Shown piece after piece: positions 19,271-28,031 of a stretch of 64,000 bases of DNA (its first letter is position 1; every line of letters begins with the position of its first letter). This DNA is from Methanobacterium_B sp963825335 (GTDB lineage: Archaea; Methanobacteriota; Methanobacteria; Methanobacteriales; Methanobacteriaceae): contig CAWGSP010000001.1 in NCBI GenBank assembly GCA_963825335.1, forward strand, positions 2,294,001 to 2,358,000, read 5' to 3'. A program made the position numbers and the translations under genes. Below the pieces are notes generated by a model. The model ran no database searches and had not been told where the DNA came from. It worked only from the letters and a program-made list of their open reading frames with translations.

Positions 19271-20149
19271 CTAGACACCACCACCATTACTTTGTATCCC
19301 TTCTTGTGCTATTCTTTCTTCTTTAAGCAAGTTACTGACCCATGATGATGCCCAGTCGGATAGGTCTTGTGCTTCAAAGGGTTTTGGAATGTATGCTTTT
19401 TTGTTTGCTATCACATTTCTTGCAAGTTGTCTGTAAACCTCTGCCTGTTGTGATTCAGGAGCTCCTTCAATGGTTGTAACACCATCAAGTTCACACATGG
19501 TAACAGTCGAAGACCTCGGGATGTACTCTATAACCTCAGTTTCAGTTTTTTCACTAAAATCTTTTATCATATCCCTGTGGGAAGCTTTACCTATAGAATT
19601 TCCTATTATTCCCCCAAGCAGAGCACCTCCACTTCCTGAATATTTCAATATTCCCTTAAAAAGGTTGTTAACCGCGTATATTGCCATATAATCCGATGAT
19701 GTTACTGTATAAACTTGTTCAGCAATCCCCTGCCTGATTGGCATTGCAAATCCGCCACAAACAACGTCACCAAGCACATCGTAAATAACAATGTCTGGAT
19801 CGTAACTGTCTATGATCCCGTTATTGTCAAGCAATTCAATAGCTGCTATGATCCCACGACCAGCACATCCTACACCAGGTTCCGGACCACCGGCCTCAAC
19901 ACACAGAACCCCATTATAACCTTCATGTATGAGATTATCAAGGTTGTTTGAACCACTTCTCACAGTATCCATAACAGTGGGTATTGGTTTTCCTTTCCGG
20001 AGTGTGTTGGTAGAATCATTCTTTGGATCACAACCCACCTGCATAACACTGTATCCAAGATCTGATAATGCTGCACTGAGATTGGAAGTAGTTGTTGATT
20101 TTCCAATTCCTCCCTTCCCATAAATTGCTATTTGTTTTCTTTTACTCAT
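19271..20149 (-). CDS. NifH-like nitrogenase-family reductase
   Basis: The electron-delivering Fe-protein component, 292 residues. It has the P-loop GKGGIGKS at 11-18, DPKNDST for the switch region, Cys95 in GPEPGVGCAGRG and Cys131 in DVVCGGFAMP, the two ligands that bridge a [4Fe-4S] cluster across a homodimer. Arg98, the ADP-ribosylation position in nitrogenases, is present. It groups by eye with nitrogenase-like (group IV) reductases rather than with N2-fixing NifH. It is the only NifH-like gene here, so it may serve all three NifDK-like pairs. It lies downstream of NifD1K1 on the same strand, with the inverted-repeat element (20292-20394) between. GAGG precedes the ATG. Confidence 0.9.
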   Translation of the reverse strand: MSKRKQIAIYGKGGIGKSTTTSNLSAALSDLGYSVMQVGCDPKNDSTNTLRKGKPIPTVMDTVRSGSNNLDNLIHEGYNGVLCVEAGGPEPGVGCAGRGIIAAIELLDNNGIIDSYDPDIVIYDVLGDVVCGGFAMPIRQGIAEQVYTVTSSDYMAIYAVNNLFKGILKYSGSGGALLGGIIGNSIGKASHRDMIKDFSEKTETEVIEYIPRSSTVTMCELDGVTTIEGAPESQQAEVYRQLARNVIANKKAYIPKPFEAQDLSDWASSWVSNLLKEERIAQEGIQSNGGGV

Positions 20150-20291
20150 CTATAAACCTCGTTAATTATTTATTAATATTTTTGAACCATAATAATCCAT
20201 TTTCTTAATTTTAAAAAAATCACAGTCCAGTATGGTTCATAAGAACTTAATTCTGGAATTATTTGATTAAAGTGAATGTTTTTGTGATAAT

Positions 20292-20394
20292 GTATGAGAT
20301 GGGTCATCTTATCTCTATGGCTATAGAATGATATTTGATAGGAGTTCTAATGGCAGTTAGAATTGATCAAGTAATTTTAAGAGCCATCTCATAC
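20292..20394 (-). ncRNA. candidate structured leader RNA or MITE, copy B
   Basis: A 103-bp element with a perfect 11-bp terminal inverted repeat (GTATGAGATGG / CCATCTCATAC) in the gap between the NifK-like and NifH-like genes. Read in the nifH direction it contains CCATTAGAACTCCTATCA (20336-20353), which matches copy A near cysK except for one base. The rest of the two elements differs. See copy A for the comparison. Confidence 0.45.
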
Positions 20395-20477
20395 AGTTAT
20401 TACGGTGATAAATTTGGTGTTTTTGTATTTAATTACATATTGACAATTGGATTACCTCCAAATTTTTTATATTTTAT

Positions 20478-21836
20478 TTACAATGGTCCGGCATAGGTAC
20501 TTATGAAATCTTCCATCAGTTTGAGTCCGCCATCGTATCCAGTATAACTATTTCCCAAAACTAGTCTGTTGTATGATGGGAAACCAACAGTTACGTGAAG
20601 AGCTCCGAGTTCTGACATAGCTGTTGGTGCTTCGAGTGAACTTGAAAAGAGGAACTGGAATGGTCTGTTCCTGAGTTTCTCTCTTGATAGGTGAGAGTCA
20701 TTTTCAAAAAATATATCCGGTTTTACTGGAGTTTCTAATTTGTCTGTGATCTCTTTGATGATGGCTTCTCTGTACTCTTCTGGTGGATTATCAGTTATTT
20801 GAATAATATCTGGAAGGTATCCTACTTCATTGGCTAAAAATTGTGTTATGTTGATAACTGCATTAGTATCTGCGACAACAGCAAAGTATGAGTGTGGACG
20901 CACTAGAATTATCGCATCTCCTGCATATTCAAAGAAACGATAGGCTTTACGTTCTTCTCTATCAATAAATTCTTCTACAACTTCGGTTGGAACATCCAAT
21001 TTTTCACCCACAGTCCTCAAGAAATTGCTGGTCTGTTTGGGGCCTACAGGAACACTTGGAAATGTAATGTAAGGCGTGTCAAACTTTGTTTCCAATTTTT
21101 TTGCTATTCTATGGCCATTCCAAGAAGATAGCACAATATTATATTCTGCTTTTGGGATATTTTTCAAGTTTTCAAAGCCATTAAATTCTGTGAATATTAT
21201 ATTTGCTTTCAAACCGATCCTTTCTAAGAGTTTTTTTACAGCATCAACTTCTCCCTTCCAGAAAATATGTTGGTAGGGAACTATTCCAAATATATTGACT
21301 ACTCCTTTCTCTATTGGCAACGGTTCCAAAATTTGGTCTATAACTGCTTCAAAAAACAGTTCATAGCCTTCATAGGATGAACCGCTGAATCCTGGTGCAT
21401 TTATATTGATCAGTGGAACTTTACCATCAAACTCCCGAATCACAGCTTCCACATCGTCACCAATAAGTGAAGGAATACACCCAGATATGACTGCAAAAGC
21501 ATCTCCTTGCATGAGTTCTGATGATGATTCTATCAATCTTCTGAGCTTATCTTCGCCACCAAATATTACGTGTTCTTCAACAAGCCCTGTTGTAGGGGTA
21601 CTTGTACCCCCGGCAGGCCCTCCTGCATTTTGTCCTCCAGCATATAATTGTCCGAAAAGCTGTCCAAGACCGCAACCCAGTCCTGCGTGTAGTAAAGGGA
21701 CTACGCCGTAGATTCCTAGTGCTGTCCCATATGCTCCTGCAAGGGCACATGAATATTTGGGAGCTTCAACAAACTCTGTTCCAAATTCATTGTCGTATGT
21801 ATTTTCGTCTATTATTTTGTCTTCTTTTGTACTCAT
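20478..21836 (-). CDS. NifK-like subunit, copy 1
   Basis: Beta-type subunit (452 aa) of a nitrogenase-like catalytic complex. P-cluster-type cysteines are at 30 (APKYSCALAG), 55 (HAGLGCGLGQ) and 120 (VISGCIPSLIGDD). The C-terminal FPSYNRLVLGNSYTGYDGG is a family feature. It lacks the long N-terminal extension of true NifK. Its ATG overlaps the NifD1 stop codon (ATGA), so the pair is translationally coupled. It is closely similar to the copy at 28028. Mechanistic inference from the family: electrons pass from the NifH-like protein through the P-cluster-like site to the active cluster in the D subunit. Confidence 0.9.
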   Translation of the reverse strand: MSTKEDKIIDENTYDNEFGTEFVEAPKYSCALAGAYGTALGIYGVVPLLHAGLGCGLGQLFGQLYAGGQNAGGPAGGTSTPTTGLVEEHVIFGGEDKLRRLIESSSELMQGDAFAVISGCIPSLIGDDVEAVIREFDGKVPLININAPGFSGSSYEGYELFFEAVIDQILEPLPIEKGVVNIFGIVPYQHIFWKGEVDAVKKLLERIGLKANIIFTEFNGFENLKNIPKAEYNIVLSSWNGHRIAKKLETKFDTPYITFPSVPVGPKQTSNFLRTVGEKLDVPTEVVEEFIDREERKAYRFFEYAGDAIILVRPHSYFAVVADTNAVINITQFLANEVGYLPDIIQITDNPPEEYREAIIKEITDKLETPVKPDIFFENDSHLSREKLRNRPFQFLFSSSLEAPTAMSELGALHVTVGFPSYNRLVLGNSYTGYDGGLKLMEDFISTYAGPL

Positions 21837-23365
21837 TTAGAAGTCTCCTCTTTAAGGTAGTGTAATGGATTTGGCTGTTCATACCACCATTCTTTGTAAC
21901 TGTCGCTTGTTTTTGCCTTTAAATTTCTTTGGAAAGATGTGCTGTCTAATGATTGTAGTAGGAAGTTTCCAAATGCAACTGCTCCTGCGTAACCACTCTG
22001 CGCACTCCATGGATCAGGATCTGCTCTTAGTGAATGTATCCTGGTGACATTTTTTTCTCTCTTGTAAGCTCCACCTTGGAATGGGCAGGTTAGTGTTATA
22101 TCAGGATCCCTTGTCCTTGTAACATGTGCCTGTTCTGCTGCTTGGAATGTATTCACGAGTACGTCTACATCTCCTATATCATCTATGAGGTTTTCAAGAT
22201 CTTCTAATATTAAATTATCGAAATCTTGGGTCAATGCTGCAGATGATTTGAGTCCTAACTCATCGAAGTATGGTAGCTGTGAGAGAAGTCTTCCCTGTCC
22301 AAGTGCACCTAGAACTTCGATATCGCCGCTGCCTTTGATCTTTTTAAATGAGTCTTTTATTGCATCTAATTTAGGGGACCATATTTTGTGTTCTTCTTCG
22401 ATTAAGGCTTCGATTTCCTCTTCTTTGTCAGTATATTTTCCTATTTTTCTTAACCATTCATCTGTATTTCTAATTCCTGTTGGTGATGGATATAAGAAGA
22501 ATGGTACTCCAAATGATTGTTTGAGTCCCCTTGAAATATAATCCGTGTAAGTTGGGCATAGCGGTGCTGTTACTGCTGCTTCTCCCATTTGTTCAAACTG
22601 TTCTACAGTTGCAAATTCTGGAACAAAGTTCACTCTGAGTCCAACTTTGTTTAGTAACCTCTTTATTTCTAAACGGTCCTGCCATGTGTATGATAACATA
22701 CTTGCAACATTTACCAGATCCTTCTGTTTTTTCTCTGGTTTCTTGACCAGATATTTTAGAACTCCGTGCCAGAATGCATCGTATCCTGTTTGTACTAGTC
22801 TGGATCTTACCCCTTCACAGTGTATTGGCACTATGGTAGCTTTAACTTCGGGTTGTATTTCGGCTACTGCTCCTTCAATATCTTCACCAATTACCCCTGA
22901 AGTACATGTGGTTAGGATGAATATTGCCTTGGGATCGTATCTCTTTTGAGCTTCTAATACAGCTCTTTTTAATTTTGCACTTGCACCGTAAACAACGTCT
23001 TTTTGTTGGAGATTGGTTGTGATCCAATTTAATTCATATTTTTCTGGCCTTCCAAGTTCTGTTGGTATTCCCCTGAATAACTCTCTGTATCCTAAAGATG
23101 ATGATGAGCATCCAACAGGGCCATGGAATATGATTGCAGCGTCTCTTATTGTGGCAACTCTTACTGTTAAATAGAAGTTTAAAACACATCCTGATGTTTG
23201 CTGGAAATTTCTGTCTTTGCATTTAAGATTTCCGGCTCTTGCATCTTTTATGAGCTCAGTTGCTTTTCCATAGTATACATTGGTACCCTTTGCTCGCTGT
23301 TCCCTATTGGGGCAAGTGGGTTTGTCTAGGTCTATTTTATAATCAGGGTCAAATTCTTCTGACAT
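21833..23365 (-). CDS. NifD-like catalytic subunit, copy 1
   Basis: Alpha-type subunit (510 aa). Cysteines match NifD at 60 (QQTSGC), 86 (HGPVGC) and 154 (LTTC), the P-cluster set, and at 270 (TAPLCPTY), the position that ligates the Fe-S-C cofactor. By hand alignment, nitrogenase His442 is Ala460 here (SGYAG against GPYHG), and the Gln191/His195 pair near CEG is Val191/Tyr195. It is therefore most unlikely to fix N2. Nitrogenase-like enzymes with this cysteine set include methylthio-alkane reductases (C-S cleavage) and CfbD (F430 synthesis); the sulfur context favours the former type. Operators at 23427 and 23477 lie in its promoter. Confidence 0.9.
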   Translation of the reverse strand: MSEEFDPDYKIDLDKPTCPNREQRAKGTNVYYGKATELIKDARAGNLKCKDRNFQQTSGCVLNFYLTVRVATIRDAAIIFHGPVGCSSSSLGYRELFRGIPTELGRPEKYELNWITTNLQQKDVVYGASAKLKRAVLEAQKRYDPKAIFILTTCTSGVIGEDIEGAVAEIQPEVKATIVPIHCEGVRSRLVQTGYDAFWHGVLKYLVKKPEKKQKDLVNVASMLSYTWQDRLEIKRLLNKVGLRVNFVPEFATVEQFEQMGEAAVTAPLCPTYTDYISRGLKQSFGVPFFLYPSPTGIRNTDEWLRKIGKYTDKEEEIEALIEEEHKIWSPKLDAIKDSFKKIKGSGDIEVLGALGQGRLLSQLPYFDELGLKSSAALTQDFDNLILEDLENLIDDIGDVDVLVNTFQAAEQAHVTRTRDPDITLTCPFQGGAYKREKNVTRIHSLRADPDPWSAQSGYAGAVAFGNFLLQSLDSTSFQRNLKAKTSDSYKEWWYEQPNPLHYLKEETSK

Positions 23366-23426
23366 TTTTTTTATCCTCCTTTTATCACATCTCTAATTTT
23401 TGAATTATTTCTGACCTTCAAGAATA

Positions 23427-23488
23427 TAACAATTGTTATATATCCTTTGTATTAAAAAAGCCATAACATAAAAACTTAACGATCGTTA
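23427..23488 (-). promoter_or_regulatory. double operator in the nifD1 promoter
   Basis: TAACGATCGTTA at 23477-23488 and a variant TAACAATTGTTA at 23427-23438, itself within the perfect palindrome TATAACAATTGTTATA (23425-23440). Read towards nifD1, the variant overlaps an ATATATAA TATA-like box about 60 bp before the start codon; the perfect copy is 50 bp further upstream (start to start). Confidence 0.75.
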
Positions 23489-23632
23489 ATTACATTTTTA
23501 TAAAAATTTGCCGAAATTAAAACCCATCCTTTACATATTGTTAACATGACAATTCCCTCGATTATTAAATTTAAATTCATATCTTATTTAAATACTATAA
23601 GATTTTAAATGACTATTACAGTGTTATTTAGT

Positions 23633-24019
23633 TCATAGTTTATTTTTAATTGATTTATCAGATTCTGCTTCTTCTTCTTCTTTTAGTTCCATAATTTTGG
23701 CTGCTAATTTATCTAATGCTTCATCAATATAAGTTGGTACCATAAAAGGTTTAATACCATTTGAAATTAAGAATTGTGATGCCCCAGGACCTATCTGACT
23801 TACTAAAACAATGTTGGTGTCTTTTATCAGATCCAACGTGTTATCCAGTGCACTAACTTCGTGGTCACCGCCATTGCAAGTTGGAACATTTTCTCGAGTC
23901 TCAAGAAATTCAAAGGAGCCCTCATCATTTAATTCAAATATAAGGAACATTTTTGCATGTCCAAAATGTTGATTAATGAATTTTCCGTCATTACTTGCGA
24001 CTGCAACTCTTGTAGACAT
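23633..24019 (-). CDS. NifX/NafY-type cofactor-binding protein
   Basis: A 128-residue protein of the dinitrogenase iron-molybdenum cofactor (NifX/NifB C-terminal/NafY) family, which carries Fe-S cofactor precursors during cluster assembly. It shows VAVASNDGKFINQHFGHAKMFLIFE at the start, with the conserved His-Phe-Gly-His motif, and DTNIVLVSQIGPGASQFLISNGIKPF in the second half. The acidic, lysine-rich tail (KEEEEAE) is variable in the family. GGAGGTG precedes the ATG by 5 bp. It sits upstream of nifD1 on the same strand and divergent from the radical SAM gene, sharing the operator cluster at 24242-24367. Confidence 0.85.
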   Translation of the reverse strand: MSTRVAVASNDGKFINQHFGHAKMFLIFELNDEGSFEFLETRENVPTCNGGDHEVSALDNTLDLIKDTNIVLVSQIGPGASQFLISNGIKPFMVPTYIDEALDKLAAKIMELKEEEEAESDKSIKNKL

Positions 24020-24241
24020 TAAACACCTCCATTCGTTTATTTCTTACTTTTGAAAATATTCAGTTAGTATCTCATTATTTCACATATAGAACTGTTACAA
24101 AAATCAGGAAAAGATACATTTGAGCGTTTGTATTTATTGTGCCTATGTAACAGTTATATGTGATTTAATGAGAACATAACTCATGCAATGCACATGACTA
24201 CATTGCACATTCTAACTAGTATTGCAGATCATATAAATAGT

Positions 24242-24367
24242 TAACGATCGTTATAATAGTGAATATGTTATGATTCTAGTTTGGTTGGTTTTGATGCGAG
24301 CAATTGATGATTTTACTTAAATATAACAATCGTTAATTATTTATAGTAATTTATATAACGATCGTTA
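24242..24367. promoter_or_regulatory. triple operator between nifX-like and radical SAM genes
   Basis: TAACGATCGTTA at 24242-24253, a one-base variant TAACAATCGTTA at 24324-24335, and TAACGATCGTTA at 24356-24367. The last overlaps a TTTATATAA TATA-like box reading towards the radical SAM gene. All lie in the divergent promoter region (24020-24433), which holds no gene. Confidence 0.75.
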
Positions 24368-24433
24368 ATATGAGTTTCTAATAAATTTTATTATTTTACG
24401 ATTTATTTGGATAAAAAAAATAGGAGAAATAAA

Positions 24434-25567
24434 ATGAAGAAATATATATTGCTAAAAGCCGCACTACTAACAGAAGGAATTTGTTCAGATACTGAAAGCT
24501 TAGAAAACTTAGGAATTACTTATAAAGAACAAAATCACGGATTATTTGGTTGGGATTTTGAAAATCATACAGATATAAAACTTCCTGATGATTTTTATCT
24601 TCCAGATGGAACTGTTGTTCAGTACCGTTTAAATTCAAAATCACCTTACAACGTACGTAAAGAAAAAAGCAAATTAAACCTATTCTATAATGATAAAAAA
24701 ATTTGTGAAGTTAAATGGATTTCAAGACCCGAGTACTACGGCCAAAAAACATCTAAGGGTAGAGACATGATCAAGATAGGACAAATAGGTGGAGAAGACT
24801 GTTTATTTTTCTGTTTTCAAAACTATTGCTCAAATTTTGGAGATAACAAACAATGTGCATTCTGTAATCTTGTCTCAACCTCAAAAACATACAACTCAGT
24901 TATCCGTAAAAAAGATATTCAAGAAATAGGAGAGGTTGCAGCAGCAGCATGGTCTGAAGGAAACGTGAATCATGTTAATATTACAGGTGGATGCTACATA
25001 AGTGGAAAAGAAGTTGAAGTTATTTCTCAGATTATTACATCAATTAAAGAACATACTGGATTGGAAAGTGTTCCGGGAATAATTTTACCAGCACCTGCTA
25101 AAGGTGACAAAATTCAACAATATTATGAAACAGGCATACAAGGCCTTGGTTTTAGTATGGAAGTATGGGACGAACAATATTATAAGGCCATATGCCCGGG
25201 AAAATCCTCGATTACCTCACACGACCAATTTATTGAATCCATTACAAAGGCAGTTGAAATATTTGGGAAAGGAAATGTTTATGTTGCAATGGTCATGGGC
25301 CTAGAACCTAAAGAAACATTTTTAGAAGGTATTAGATCTTTATCCGAAATTGGAGCTAACGTAATTCCATTTGTATGGGCTCCGAATCCTGGTTCAAGAT
25401 TGGAGGGCCATAGAGCACCATCTGCAGAATGGTATGTAGAAACAATCCTCGAAGCAGCAAAAATAGTGTATGAATACCAAGTGCCGTGGGGAACAGAAAA
25501 TCATTGTTATCTTTGCGATGGAAATTCTCTTTTACACGATGCACTACGTTTAAAAGGGATAGAATAA
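24434..25567 (+). CDS. radical SAM enzyme with CX8CX2C motif
   Basis: A 377-residue protein. Cys132, Cys141 and Cys144 form a C-X8-C-X2-C set (YCSNFGDNKQCAFC) where the radical SAM [4Fe-4S] cluster should bind; most members have CX3CX2C. TGGCYISGKEVE matches the GGE-like motif of the fold, and FSMEVWDE and NVIPFVWAPNPGS follow as later barrel strands. A CYLC pair lies near the C-terminus. It is co-regulated with the nitrogenase-like genes through the shared operators, so a role in making their metallocluster or in processing the substrate is likely, but this is inference. No NifB is seen nearby. Start at ATG 24434 with GGAG upstream; an earlier TTG at 24407 lacks one. Confidence 0.75.
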   Translation: MKKYILLKAALLTEGICSDTESLENLGITYKEQNHGLFGWDFENHTDIKLPDDFYLPDGTVVQYRLNSKSPYNVRKEKSKLNLFYNDKKICEVKWISRPEYYGQKTSKGRDMIKIGQIGGEDCLFFCFQNYCSNFGDNKQCAFCNLVSTSKTYNSVIRKKDIQEIGEVAAAAWSEGNVNHVNITGGCYISGKEVEVISQIITSIKEHTGLESVPGIILPAPAKGDKIQQYYETGIQGLGFSMEVWDEQYYKAICPGKSSITSHDQFIESITKAVEIFGKGNVYVAMVMGLEPKETFLEGIRSLSEIGANVIPFVWAPNPGSRLEGHRAPSAEWYVETILEAAKIVYEYQVPWGTENHCYLCDGNSLLHDALRLKGIE

Positions 25568-25758
25568 GTAAGATACAATCCACACCTTTTAAATTCTATT
25601 TTTTCTGTGTACTGTCATTATGATAAATATCTCACATAATTTAAATTCATCAAATATATGATATGATTCTACTTTGAGAATGATTGGATCAAGTTCAATT
25701 TTTTTCCAAATTATGATCTAATAATCATAAAAATTATTTTTTTTATTTAATTTAGTCA

Positions 25759-26097
25759 TTATTTTAATTCATTTAAATAAATTTTTGTTGGACAGTATTT
25801 TTTTCCCCACTGACAAAGTTCATCTAAAATAGGGATTAATGATTTACCCTTTATTGTTAGTGAATACTCAACTTTTGAAGGTACTTCAGCATAGACTTTT
25901 CTATTTATAAGATCATCTTTTTCTAATTCACGAAGTTGTTTTGTCAGCATTCGCTGTGATGCGTCTGGTAAAAGTTTATTAATCTCATTAAATCGTAGCT
26001 TTCTATCACTTAATGCCCATAAAATTGGGTGTTTCCATTTTCCACCTATTTCATCTATCGCTACACCTACTGGGCAACAGTATTCTTTCTGGGTCAT
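25759..26097 (-). CDS. HxlR-family winged-helix regulator
   Basis: A 112-residue HxlR protein: CCPVGVAIDEIGGKWKHPILWAL at the start, then RFNEINKLLPDASQRMLTKQLRELEKDDLI as the recognition helix, and VEYSLTIKGKSL as the wing. Cys7-Cys8 are in the N-terminal segment where HxlR regulators such as HypR sense thiol or electrophile stress; two more are near the C-terminus (LCQWGKKYC). It lies between two operator clusters and is divergent from nifD2, whose two operators (26381, 26425) are about 280-340 bp upstream of its start. It is the best-placed candidate in the window to bind TAACGATCGTTA, though nothing proves it. Confidence 0.85.
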   Translation of the reverse strand: MTQKEYCCPVGVAIDEIGGKWKHPILWALSDRKLRFNEINKLLPDASQRMLTKQLRELEKDDLINRKVYAEVPSKVEYSLTIKGKSLIPILDELCQWGKKYCPTKIYLNELK

Positions 26098-26492
26098 AAA
26101 ATCACCTCAAATTTTACTCTTATTCGTATATTGTGTTATATTAATATATTGGTGTTAGAAATACATTTTTAGTTGTTAAATTGTTTCAATTTAAATAGCC
26201 TAATTAATTATGTATACAAAATTAATGTTCTTACATTTTGAAAGATATTAAACATAGCTCAATATAAAACATAAATCATATTGGGTTACTATTCAAAATC
26301 ACAATTCTTAATACACAAATCATCATGACCTAAAGATTTTTATGGATAATTTTGGTTTCTTTTTTTGTTTTGAATTAATATAACGATCGTTAAGTATAAA
26401 TAATAAAATTAGTAGAATCGGATATAACGATCGTTATTAATCTATCTGTATGAATTATTTAACAATTAGAATAATATAAGGAGAATGAAAGG
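26098..26492. promoter_or_regulatory. divergent hxlR / nifD2 promoter with two operators
   Basis: Perfect TAACGATCGTTA copies at 26381-26392 and 26425-26436, 44 bp apart. The first is followed by AAGTATAAATAATAA, a TATA-like box on the nifD2 side; the second is about 57 bp before the nifD2 start codon. No gene seen in the gap. Confidence 0.75.
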
Positions 26493-28031
26493 ATGTCGTT
26501 AAAAGAACAGGAATCGAATCAGCTGATTGATTTAAGTAAAAATACTTGCCCAAATCGAGAACTGCGTGCCAATGGTACAAATGTATATTATGGTAAAGCC
26601 ACAGAGCTCATAAAAGATGCAAGAGCAGGAAATATCAAATGTCATGATAGAAAGTTACAGCAAACATCAGGATGTGTTTTAAACTTCTATTTAACAGTAA
26701 GAGTAGCTACAATAAGAGACGCAGCAATCATATACCATGGTCCTGTAGGGTGCTCATCAGCTTCCTTAGGTTACAGAGAATTATTCAGAACTATTCCTAC
26801 AGAATTAGGTAGACCAGAAAACTTCGAATTAAACTGGATCACAACCAATCTTCAACAGGATGACGTGGTTTATGGCGCAAGCCAAAAGCTTAAAGATGCA
26901 ATATTCAAGGCTGAAAAAAGATACAATCCTAAAGCAATATTCATCCTAACCACATGTACTTCAGGGGTAATTGGTGAAGATATTGAAGGAGCTGTAGCAG
27001 AAGTGCAACCCGATGTTAAAGCAACTATAGTACCGGTTCATTGTGAAGGAGTGAGATCCAAGCTTGTACAAACAGGATACGATGCATTCTGGCACGGAGT
27101 CCTAAAATATCTGGTCAAAAAACCAGAGAAAAAACAGGACGATCTTATAAACGTCGCCAGTATGTTATCATATACATGGCAGGATCGTATGGAGATAGAA
27201 AGATTACTCAACAAAGTAGGGCTCAGAGTGAACTTTGTACCGGAATTTGCAACAGTGGAACAGCTTGAACAACTATCTGAAGCCGCAGTAACAGCACCAC
27301 TATGCCCAACATACACAGAATATGTATCAAAAGGCCTTAAACAGGAATATGGAATACCTTACTTCCTTTATCCATCACCAATGGGTATTAAAAATACTGA
27401 TTCTTGGCTTAGACAGATTGGTAAATTTACAGGTAAAGAAGAAGAAATCGAAGCCTTAATCAAAGAAGAACATAAAGTATGGGTTCCCAGAATGAATGCT
27501 GTAAGGGATGAACTTTCCAACTTCAAAGGTAATGGTGAAAAATTAGAAGTCCTCGGGGCACTTGGACAGGGAAGACTTCTCTCACAGCTACCATACTTCG
27601 ATGAATTAGGACTTAGTTCTACAGCTGCATTAACACAAGATTTTGATAACTTGATTTTAGATGATCTGGAAACTATGGTTGGAGAAAATGGAGACTTTGA
27701 TGTACTGGTTAATACTTTCCAAGCAGCTGAACAAGGACACATAACCCGAACTCGAGATCCCGATATTACATTAACCTGCCCATTCCAAGGTGGAGCATAT
27801 AAAAGAGAAAAATCTGTCACCCGATTACATGCATTAAGGGGAGATGCTGATCCATGGAGCCTTCAAAGCGGTTACGCTGGTGCAATAGCTTATGGGGAGT
27901 TTCTTATCCAATCATTGAAAAATGAATCATTCGGAAAAACAATGAAAGCAAAAACAAGCGATAGTTATAAAGATTGGTGGTATGAACAGCCTGATCCTTT
28001 ATATTATCTAGATAAGGAGACATCAAAGTGA
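26493..28031 (+). CDS. NifD-like catalytic subunit, copy 2
   Basis: A 512-residue close relative of NifD1, with long identical blocks throughout. Cysteines at 61, 87 and 155 (P-cluster set) and 271 (TAPLCPTY, cofactor ligand). It shares the same losses: Ala at the His442 position (SGYAGA) and Val/Tyr at the Gln191/His195 positions. GGAG lies before the ATG at 26493. The pair with NifK2 is translationally coupled. Two near-identical catalytic pairs in opposite orientation suggest a recent duplication. The pairs may differ in substrate or in expression level. Confidence 0.9.
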   Translation: MSLKEQESNQLIDLSKNTCPNRELRANGTNVYYGKATELIKDARAGNIKCHDRKLQQTSGCVLNFYLTVRVATIRDAAIIYHGPVGCSSASLGYRELFRTIPTELGRPENFELNWITTNLQQDDVVYGASQKLKDAIFKAEKRYNPKAIFILTTCTSGVIGEDIEGAVAEVQPDVKATIVPVHCEGVRSKLVQTGYDAFWHGVLKYLVKKPEKKQDDLINVASMLSYTWQDRMEIERLLNKVGLRVNFVPEFATVEQLEQLSEAAVTAPLCPTYTEYVSKGLKQEYGIPYFLYPSPMGIKNTDSWLRQIGKFTGKEEEIEALIKEEHKVWVPRMNAVRDELSNFKGNGEKLEVLGALGQGRLLSQLPYFDELGLSSTAALTQDFDNLILDDLETMVGENGDFDVLVNTFQAAEQGHITRTRDPDITLTCPFQGGAYKREKSVTRLHALRGDADPWSLQSGYAGAIAYGEFLIQSLKNESFGKTMKAKTSDSYKDWWYEQPDPLYYLDKETSK

